Positions 56,148-64,000 of a stretch of 64,000 bases of DNA are shown piece after piece (positions within the stretch are counted from its first letter, which is position 1; every line of letters begins with the position of its first letter). Origin of the DNA: Reticulitermes lucifugus (Eukaryota; Arthropoda; Insecta; Blattodea; Rhinotermitidae); the NCBI GenBank assembly GCA_026260175.1, contig JAKCWW010000283.1, forward strand, positions 54,054 through 118,053, written 5' to 3'. Both the position numbers and the translations under genes were made by a program. Under the pieces are notes generated by a model. That model ran no database searches, was not told the DNA's origin, and saw only the letters and a list, made by a program, of their open reading frames with translations.

Positions 56148-57841
56148 AAATGACGCTGATAATGGGGAGAAGGCAGAGAGACGGAATTTGCTATTTGTGT
56201 AGTAAAGATTTTGTTCTGGAAACTTTCATATTTGACACTGAAGCCAAGATGCGTTTGTTATTACGAGAGGTGATTTGTGGACCCGTTTGTGGTTATCTCA
56301 AATAGGCACTGTACTGGCTTATTATTTTAGTTCTGTAATGACTTATCGCCTGATTACTTCCTTAGCAATTACCGCCTGTGCTCTAACGAGTCTGAAAGGC
56401 TTCTTCTCATTAGCGGCTATTGCAGTGACTAATGAGCTTAAAGTACATTGCAGTAAACTGGCTGGTTATAACTACATGCTGCTGTATGATTTACTAACTG
56501 GTGAACATAAACTGCTTACATCGTACTGCTGACCACCCTTCTTGCTTCAGAAACTGTTAGCCATATTCCATTTTTCCCTCCTTCATAACTTTTTTTTTTC
56601 AAAACTAAATATCCTACTATTTTATACCAGCTTTTGACCAATTTCTACTTTGTTACAAGTGTCCATCTCCTCTTCTTCGTATATTTTCGTTGTAAATTAC
56701 ATTTCCCTTTGTTGTACAATTAGAAGCACTTTGCTGGCTGATGTCGAAAAAATAAATAAACCTAGACCTGACGTCAGAGTTCTTCTAAGGAATATATGTC
56801 GTGTGTGGACATAGTTTTAATGTGGTAGTAGTCTACAGTTGTCATTATGCTAAACATCTCACCTTGAAAGCAGATATAGGACCCATGTTTCGCTAGTCTT
56901 ATATGTCGTTATTTATTGACGCTTAAACTAGAAGGAGAAGAATAAAATTTTGAAGCTTTTCTTTCTCCAGTTTTCTCCAGTCGTATATTAAAATTTCTTT
57001 ATTTCCAATATTCTTCTACTTACTGTCAATCTACATGTATATACTTCCATCAGCGAGGAAGAACATATTATCCACTACACAAAATAATAATTTTGTGGCT
57101 GGTACATTTTATTACAGAATTTTTAAATCGGCTGCCTTTATCCATTGATATTACTGGCCGTCATTAAAATGCTGTTTGAACTTGGGAGAATGCTTTTATA
57201 GTTTCGGAATTTGGTCTAGTTCCTGTGTGGTGGAGTAGTCCTGCACTGTGATGCAGGTGGCTGTCTTGTCGGAACCCTGTTTTATTACAGTAGATTTTAA
57301 ATCACTGTCTGAATTAATGAATGGTCGCCGGACTGTTATATCCCAATTGATATAAATGGCAGACATGACTTTTAACAACTGGCTCCAGAATACTGAGGGA
57401 TTTCGCCAAAACGTTTAAACCAAAAAGGTATGTTTAAGAGTCACTGGTTTGTGTTCAGGTCTGCACCCTATTTTAGACCAACAGGGTCCCCCGGCTAATA
57501 TAAAGGCAAGGGGTAGCTTACCCAGTAGCTGAATTCCTTTCACTTATAATTATTTATTAGACAATTGACTTCTTTTATTTATTTGAGGCCGTTTGATGTT
57601 AACCGCCATTTGACGGGCTCGTGAACTCTAAACTATGTATTTTTTCTTAGTCTTTGTCTTCACCGCTATTGCAAATTCTTTTACTTGCTCCTGCTCTTTT
57701 TTAATACTATTTTATTTATTTTTTCATTCTTCTCCTCTTCACTCAAATAAAACGAGAACTACATCCAAGAGAAGTTTTACGACCAAGCCGTGCGGCAATG
57801 GTGCATCTCAAACCGACGATGGCTTTTAAGATGGTTGACTG
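56148..57841. other. No recognisable feature
   Basis: AT-rich. Short frames only. Confidence 0.55.
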
Positions 57842-57891
57842 ATTCTTCTTCTTCTTCTTCTTCTTCTTCTTCTTCTTCTCCCCCCCCCCCN
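57842..57891. repeat. (TTC)n microsatellite then poly-C and one N
   Basis: About twelve TTC units then 11 C and an ambiguous base, a site where sequencing probably failed. Confidence 0.95.
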
Positions 57892-58191
57892 GTTCCTAGT
57901 CTCGTAGCTGAACCCTTTTCATTCATTCATTCCTGGCCTTCATCTTGTTTTTCCTCGTCAAACGGCTTCGATGATCTGCGAGCCGGAACGTTGGGACCCC
58001 AAAACGTTACAACAGCCTGAGGAAAAGAGTGACACCTGTCGCAAATGGTGACGTGACATCCTATTAGCCGTGACGGATAAAGAGGAACGAGCGAGAAAGA
58101 GGAAAATTGAAAGATGATACAAGGAAATGAGAAACTGGAGAATAAGAAGAAAGAAAGAAAGACAAGAAACCTAGAACAACTTTGATTATAA

Positions 58192-58480
58192 TTGCAATCT
58201 TGCTAGATTTGAGGTTTTCTTGGCGGTTTTGATAAAGTTTTAAGTCGTCTGGGATGTTACGCCATGTCTATTGGTTCTTAGTTACCAATGTTTTGGAGGA
58301 ACGTAGTGCAATTATCTTCAGGGTCAAGCCATCCAAGAACTCTAATTGGACTGCTTGATTCTAAACATGAATGCATTTCTAAATACCTGTAATTATTTGC
58401 CTATCGACAAACATCCCAGACGGATTAATCTTCATTGTCACCTTTGCGGGTTCTACGTCGAAAGCCACGTCACTTGAAAT
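58192..58480. mobile_element. Foldback element, family B (two decayed arms)
   Basis: The left end GCTAGATTTGAGGTTTTCTT is followed by GTCGTCTGGGATGTTACGCC, CCAATGTTTTGGAGGAACG and ATTATCTTCAGGGTC. The right arm is at about 58380-58450 (ACATCCCAGACGG, CTTCATTGTCACC). CTGAAGA survives on the minus strand, but GAAAC has become AAAAC. Confidence 0.72.
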
Positions 58481-59144
58481 TAATCTCGTTGAAACTCTGT
58501 TGCAAACATTGCTGTTTTGCGGGTAATAACGAAGTTCGTTAGTTGTCATGCTACCTATTTCAATCTAGGCTGATATAATGTCTGTCGTCTGTCATTTTTG
58601 TCGTGATTTTCTTCTTTGCCTCAATAAGAATGTCGCAAAAGTAGGCAGTGTATGAACTTTTGGCTGCTGTGACTATGAGATTACTGCCTCTGGAATGTGA
58701 TGACACGTATTCTGACAGACGTCTGCCGACTTTTGAGAAGATCGTTTTGCTTCCATCGTAATAGTAGGCCTATCTTTTTATAAGTAAGCTGTGTCTGCCT
58801 CCTTTCAGTCCTTTAAGACTCATCTCTCATAATCATCTCCTTATTTCATTTGAAGCTTTACTTATTCTGCAGTTGGAAGCTTGTCCTTAACTCTTTATAG
58901 ACGAAAATTGACTTCAATTTCATTTAAAGATTCAGCTTGCATCGCGGAGTATACCCATTCCCTTTAATGCTGTATAGCGAAATAATGTCTGTTCGATTTG
59001 AGATGCATACGAAACACATAAACACACTCTTTGTGAAGAAAGAGGAATTTTTGAATGTTAAACCTGGTGGTGCATAAAGTAGTCACTAGACTTTAAAAGA
59101 ATAAATAAAGTGAGAATCTAGAATAGGTTTCCCAAATGGTGCTG

Positions 59145-59240
59145 ATGAAGACTCAAGGCTGTCGCAAATGATGCATTGTCAGTTGGTAAATATTTACCTA
59201 CCTTTCGGAGGAGCTTACTGCGTCTAGATTCAGGCTTTAT
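59145..59240. mobile_element. Foldback family B fragment (one arm)
   Basis: GGTAAATATTTACCTACCTT then TCGGAGGAGCTTACTGCG and AGATTCAGG follow the arm order. The core is broken (CTGAATC). Confidence 0.6.
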
Positions 59241-59734
59241 AGGGCCTAAGAATAAAATACTGAAGACGAAGGCAGCAAGGTCCTCGAATTTTGGCTTATA
59301 TTTACACATCGACACGACATCATATCGTAAAATAAGTTTATAGTCAACTCAGAATCAATCCATGTCTTGCCCTTCTGTAAGCTGTGTCACCGAATGTCCC
59401 AATCTATTGGGCAAAATGTCTGTTACGTATTTCGTAGGTCCAGACTTCCAATTTCGGAACTACGACCGGCTTAGTTTTATGTCGTTTTTATGACTGTCCT
59501 TATAATACTTAGGCCAAGACCGCTTCATTTCGAATCCATTCCGAAACATTGTTCGCGCTCGTCTTTATATTAGACTCTGTATATTCTCTCAACTTTACTG
59601 CAGCTGCATTATATTACGTATATCAAAAACAATTAAGTATAAAACTAAAGCGTTAGTTAAGCTTGTTGTTTTATCTTGCTTCCGTTTCCTTCCGTGTACC
59701 TGTCCCCCTTAAAAACTCTTTAAAAGTGAAGGAT

Positions 59735-59870
59735 CTTCAGGGTGTTAACTGGACTAATCATGCCCAGGATAGGGACCAGTGGTGGGATTTGGCGAACACG
59801 GCAATCAACCTTTGGAATCGCTTAAAATGTGGGGCGATTTCTTGACTAGCAGATGGAAAGTTATTTTCTG
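59735..59870 (+). pseudogene. LINE C-terminal tail fragment
   Basis: KDLQGVNWTNHAQDRDQWWD, then LANTAINLW, then a stop shortly after. This is the W-x-x-x-A-Q-D-R-D-Q-W block of the TTAG-tailed family. TTTCTTGACTAGCAGATGG is the start of its 3' UTR. Confidence 0.78.
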
Positions 59871-60789
59871 AGTACTGATTATGTTCCATCCAGTGAGATA
59901 GTCACGTGATTAGTTAATTATGAACATCATGCCACATGAGGCCACCCTATCTGTGTTCTTTTTACTACCCTCAGCTCTGTGATATGAACATAGCCACCGT
60001 CACAACTTTTGTTGTGAAAGCGAAACTAGAGCCATTTAATGCAGAAACCTGAACTTTCGTGAGGTAACAGACCTCCAGATAATGCGCCACTGTTTTTAAG
60101 GCTTATTTTTTGTGGAATGTGAAACAGCAGAATGATGGCCTCACGAAATGTATTTAGAGTTACGTTTTAGTGGCGACAATCAAATTAACCATTCAGTCTT
60201 AAACTTTGTATGGAGTAAAGACATAAACATTTTTGTACTTTAGGAGTAACAAAGCTTATGACGGTAGTAAATTTTAAGGTTACAGTGATATAAATCACAT
60301 TAAGAAATTTTTACTAAATTTTATAATTATTAATTTATAGCTATTACCAGCCTCATCGCGTAATTTGCGGCAGTGTAGAGGAGAAAAGTGTCGTTAAGTA
60401 CTTCCGAGAACTTATTAGCCGTCCCTTCTGTCCCCTGTCTCACTTTGTCAGCTCTTCTTATTGCGTTACTACGCCTGTGTTACTGAGGACCCATAATCAC
60501 TGCAACAAATGCTGTTTCTCTTCAGGCTCATGTCTGCAATAGTGAGAGGAGAACTTGCAATCTGCTGTGCAAGAAAGGAAAGAAGAGGGATAGAATCGTT
60601 TACAATGCGAATTTAGAAACAGAGAGGGGTAACGAGGGATTGGAGAGGAGGACTAGGGAAGAATAGAATACTATGCACATAATTTTGAAATGGAATAAAT
60701 GAAGAGGTGGAGAAATTAATTTTTGAACAGTAAATGGCCCGATATTAACGAAGAGGTAGCGTACAGGAGAGTACTGTACTGGTATTACT
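59871..60789. other. No recognisable feature
   Basis: AT-rich. No gene-like frame. Confidence 0.55.
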
Positions 60790-61106
60790 AAAGTGAAATG
60801 TTTGGCCGTGCCATGGCTCAGGTGGTTAGTCGCAGCCCTCTCACCGCGGAGGCCTGGGTTCGATCTCGGTTCGGTTTATGTGGGATTTGTGGTGGACAAA
60901 GTGGCACTTGGACAGGTTTCTCCCCGAGTACTTCGGTTTTCCCCTGTCAGTTTTATGCCACCGGTGCTCCATTACCTGGAAAAATGGAAAAAAATGACCA
61001 TCTTTCTCTTCATCTTCACCACAAGGGTTGTAAAATAAGCCTTAAGGCTGCGGTGGGTCCGTAGCTTCTGCTACGGGGCCCCCTCCACAAAAAAAGTAAA
61101 ATGTTT
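60790..61106 (+). mobile_element. SINE3, full length, 14-bp TSD
   Basis: The head is tRNA-like: CCATGGCTCAGGTGGTTAGT covers box A, and GGGTTCGATCTC is box B. A central domain follows (GTGGGATTTGTGGTGGACAA, GTGGCACTTGGACAGG, TACTTCGGTTTTCCCCTGTC), which is the part kept in the two other copies. The 3' end has a small hairpin (CCGTAGCTTCTGCTACGGGG) and ends CCCCCTCCAC plus A-run. AAAGTGAAATGTTT (60790-60803) and AAAGTAAAATGTTT (61093-61106) form a 14-bp duplication with one mismatch. Confidence 0.93.
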
Positions 61107-62684
61107 AGGGATACTTTCGTAAATTTTTAGATGTAAACAGGGGAATAAAATTTGAAATCTAGTATTAGGAGTGGAGAAGGATGAGGTAGAATTCTAACGA
61201 TTGTGATGAGAGTAAGTAGGTCCGCTGGATGGTGGTGGTACTAAAGTTAGGAGTAGAAGCATTACAAAAACGTGATATTAGTGGACGCAGTCCTTTATAG
61301 AGTTATACTGGACTAATAAATATCCTCTTCTAATAAATATCTGCACTAATAGAAAAACTGATCTAAGATCAGTGTGATTTCCTTTACGTGTGTGACCTTG
61401 GCTCCCAGTGTTGAAGGCTGATTCTAACTTCCAAAGAACTGAAGCATGTAGAATGACTGATCTCCCAAATCTCCCGACATTAAATACCGTGTGTAAAATA
61501 TATGTGAGTTATGAGGAAAGGAAGAACTTGTAATTTACGATTGCATGGTAATTAACCTGAATTTCAAGGTTTTGAATTGGAATTACGAAGCGGAAGCTAA
61601 TGTAGACGGAGAAGAGAAGGAATGGAGTACAACGGACCGAAAAGAAGGCAGGAAAAGAAAATAGATAAAAGAAAACAAGAACAGTTAATTAACTAACTCC
61701 ATGGAGAATTCATTGAAAGGCTACAGTTGAGTCAAGTAAAGAATCGACACAATTTCCGCCCCATCTGTCTGCCTAACAGCTACACCCTCCTCGTCGTGTT
61801 TTTCCTCTGTTTCCAGTTGCCGCCTTCCACAGGTTCTGTCACTTTGCATTGCTGTCGCTATAAGTAGGATGGAGGAGCATGCCACTGAGGGAAGCTGTCC
61901 CTATTTCTCTTAAATATTTATTTGATTTAACAGTCACAGTTACTCAGTCAAGAAATTCCTCCGAATTTTATGGAACACAAAGGGTTATTACCTATGCATA
62001 AGGGCGTTAAAACGAATATTATATTTTACTAGTTTGAAAATTAAATCTCAACAATTTTCATTTTTTGTTCCAATACCTGGTAAATATCAAGATTTAAAAT
62101 AGTTATTTTCTAAATCGATAAGTTTCTAAAAACCTGTGACACGTTTTAGTCTTAATATTACAAGATAATTATTTTTTTTGTTCTAGTGTAACTTATTCCG
62201 TCGGCTTCATTAACTTTTATTACATTGAAAACACTACTTTGTAATAATAGGTTTTAGTTTCTAAAGCAGTCATATGACACTCTTCCTCGGAACGGCTCGG
62301 AATGTAAGGAAGTCTTCCATTACAGTCACCAAACCTTGACTGAGCTTCCATTCCTTTATTTTTAGGTTGCTGTGAGTTTTGTAAATGATGACTCTTGGAG
62401 CCTCATTTTCTTAATGTTGTGTTTGTGGTTTATACACCTCGAATTGCCGGGTTACAACACATATCTTGCCTTATTATTGGACAAACCTGATCGTGTAATA
62501 ATTCGCAAAGATCTGTGTGTAATTCTGGTCAGTCTCTATCTCTATAAACACATAAAATGTAGTTGGACATGTAATCTGTACCAGAGCGCACGCAGTTGCC
62601 ACATGCGTCATTTACTCCTCGGTGTCCCGAATGCCCATTCAAGTGTATGTACATTCACAAAGCCCTAAATATCTTCACTATCGA
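61107..62684. other. No gene recognised; LINE 3' scrap near 61689
   Basis: TAACTAACTCCATGGAG at 61689-61705 is the antisense tip of the TTAG-tailed LINE. Otherwise AT-rich with frames under 100 codons. Confidence 0.5.
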
Positions 62685-62735
62685 GGTTCAAATATTCTGG
62701 GATATTACGCTACGTCGAATGGTAACAGCGTTAAA
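62685..62735. mobile_element. Foldback family B arm scrap
   Basis: GAGGTTCAAATATTCTGGGA then TATTACGCTACGTCGAATGG matches the outer left arm. Confidence 0.5.
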
Positions 62736-63364
62736 TCCCAGAACAACACCTCATTGACAGTCTTAAATCTCCTCTTTGCTACAATTATTATCATTAACAC
62801 GATTTTTATTAGTACAGTAATTAATTTGCAGCTTGTGGTTACGGTGGTTTCTACGGATACCGCGTTTCGGCAGTTGGCGCTAATGTTGCTCCCGCCTCAT
62901 AAATGTGCCCGCCACGACGCAGTTAGACGTACTAAATGGAGAAAATTACATCTCAAGAAATTAGGGTGACATTCGAAGGGGTAATGTTCATACAAAATTT
63001 CGTAAACTTCTGTTGTACTCGTACACTTGTTTGGAATTCAGAGGTGGGCAAAAGGACGGCCGAGTGGACATATATCTGCATTCTCATGTTTGTTATTTCC
63101 TGGCAGGTTGTACAAGTAACACACCATAAAATGAAAGAGAATCAAGAAAATTAGAAATTGAAATGATTTTGAAGCAGTTTCCCGGACACCATTTCCCGTT
63201 TCATATTGCGTCCATTCAAAAAACTTTAGAGCAACTGAAGATTGTTATCTTAAAAGTGTCCCCCATGTGTTCTGGTAGACATATAGGACATTTAAAAGGA
63301 ATCTGGTACCTCCGTTACAAACCTTGGTGATGGCAGCAGAAAGTCTCTTTCAAACTGTGAAAAA

Positions 63365-63400
63365 TTTCTACCAGACTGCTCGGCGTCACGTCCCATCAAG
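63365..63400. mobile_element. Foldback family B arm scrap
   Basis: TCTACCAGACTGCTCGGCGT then CACGTCCCATC matches the outer right arm. Confidence 0.55.
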
Positions 63401-63826
63401 CATCAATAAATGTTAATTTCCTGCCACGAATCTTGCCGTGGAACTTGAGGTAGGAGCAACACTAATGCCACTTGATGTACGGTGCTGTAATTTTGTGTTG
63501 CAGTAGACTACAAAACTATGCACCGTTTTTAGGATAATTATGTTGAGAATGTAAAGAGATGTGACAGCGGCAGAAAATTTATACGGATTGTTTAAAATGT
63601 TTTACAGGTTTTAAAGGTGTGTGGTAATCACTAAAATGAGCAAAAACGCCCCAGTGGTTTTCGCGTTATCCCTACAGCACACCCTGTATGCGGTCCCCAT
63701 GCACGTCAACATAACTTCCAGCTTTTCGTCACACGAAAGCGCGTACTCATTCAAAAATTCATTTTGCAAAACGAATCTGCTGACGAGCATTCTCTTGTCG
63801 TTTCTCTAGTACATCTGATTTATTGA

Positions 63827-63936
63827 TCAGCTCTGAATACACAATAGTATTTTGGTGTCCCGCAGCAAAAGGTCCAGAATTTTAAGGTCAGGGGATCGGG
63901 CAGTCGTGTTGACTGGGCCTCTTCGTCTTATCCACT
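63827..63936 (-). pseudogene. Mariner-like transposase fragment
   Basis: On the minus strand: WIRRRGPVNTTARSPDLKIL then DLLLRDTKI and a stop. RSPDLxxLD is the well-known block around the third catalytic Asp of mariner/Tc1-type transposases (usually W-P-x-R-S-P-D-L-(T/N)-P-x-D). Here Pro before the final Asp region has changed and the L-W-G that normally follows is lost. It lies directly against the LINE tail at 63942. Confidence 0.65.
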
Positions 63937-63941
63937 TTCCA

Positions 63942-64000
63942 CTAACTAACTAACTAACTAACTCCATGGAGCAGAGTCCTTCTTGAGAAGCTAACAGGTC
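63942..64000 (-). mobile_element. LINE 3' end, TTAG-tailed family, cut by window edge
   Basis: (CTAA)n at 63942-63962, then CTCCATGGAGCAGAGTCCTT and CTTGAGAAGCTAACAGGTC, are the reverse complement of the 3' end at 48.5 kb with almost no mismatches. The rest of the element lies beyond the window and could be longer or more intact than the other copies. Confidence 0.93.

Noticed and set aside
5000-60000. CRISPR array suggested by regularly spaced repeats
   Set aside because: The two tandem arrays have no unique spacers and no cas genes, and the DNA is eukaryotic.
63200-63800. Larger transposon body upstream of the RSPDL fragment
   Set aside because: Some phrases look vaguely familiar as repeat DNA, but I could not place them in a family or find ends.

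Overview
This is a gene-poor, AT-rich stretch of animal DNA and almost certainly comes from an insect. Its tRNA-derived SINEs, the tails of its non-LTR retrotransposons and its foldback repeats look like those I know from cockroach and termite genomes, so a blattodean insect is the best guess. That assignment is from memory and was not searched. I found no intact, recognisable protein-coding gene. Almost all open frames are short chance frames or lie inside repeats.

What fills the window is layered mobile DNA. (1) Three tRNA-derived SINE families. SINE1 has about six copies, most between 10.2 and 23.0 kb. SINE2 has about eleven copies throughout. SINE3 has three copies at 32.5, 43.2 and 60.8 kb. 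(2) 3' ends of non-LTR retrotransposons (LINEs) that are 5'-truncated. One abundant family ends in a (TTAG)n tail at about 35.9, 48.5 and 63.95 kb. Another insertion at 49.4-49.8 kb has a (GAAA)n tail and a perfect 15-bp target-site duplication. A third fragment at 21.3-21.8 kb keeps 136 open codons. (3) Foldback (inverted-arm) repeats of about 200-400 bp. (4) Mariner-like transposase remnants at 22.5 and 63.9 kb. (5) A 30-bp minisatellite (5.05 kb), a 36-bp minisatellite (51.0-51.5 kb) and several microsatellites.

The most interesting system is the foldback repeats. In each arm, at the same place, they carry a motif with the layout of a hammerhead ribozyme core: CTGANGA, a short hairpin, GAAA(C), a tiny self-complementary stem III, then GTA, GTC or ATC. 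The best copies, at 28.1-28.4 kb, keep the conserved core residues and a six-pair stem II, and one arm has a six-pair stem I. Because the arms are inverted, transcripts of either strand would carry one motif. At least three elements are flanked by short direct repeats of varying length (10-13 bp). The terminus with the conserved sequence lies directly at one repeat, while the other end is variable, which fits target-primed retroposition with 5' truncation. Hammerheads with almost no stem III are known from Penelope-like retroelements, so these are best read as non-autonomous, ribozyme-bearing relatives of such elements.

Layout: 0-3.4 kb featureless; 3.4-8.3 kb foldbacks and a minisatellite; 8.3-16.4 kb SINE1/SINE2/LINE cluster; 16.4-20.4 kb mostly featureless with a CpG-rich patch; 20.4-25 kb foldbacks, LINE, SINE split by mariner, inverted repeats; 25-28 kb featureless; 28-43.3 kb dense SINE/foldback/LINE mosaic; 43.3-45.4 kb featureless; 45.4-55.1 kb SINE2 copies, LINEs and the 36-bp minisatellite; 55-58 kb acidic low-complexity frame and simple repeats; 58-64 kb foldback arms, a well-preserved SINE3, and a mariner remnant next to a LINE tail cut by the window edge. 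Assembly gaps (runs of N) at 10866-10970, 33190-33239 and 51048-51380 all lie inside repeats.
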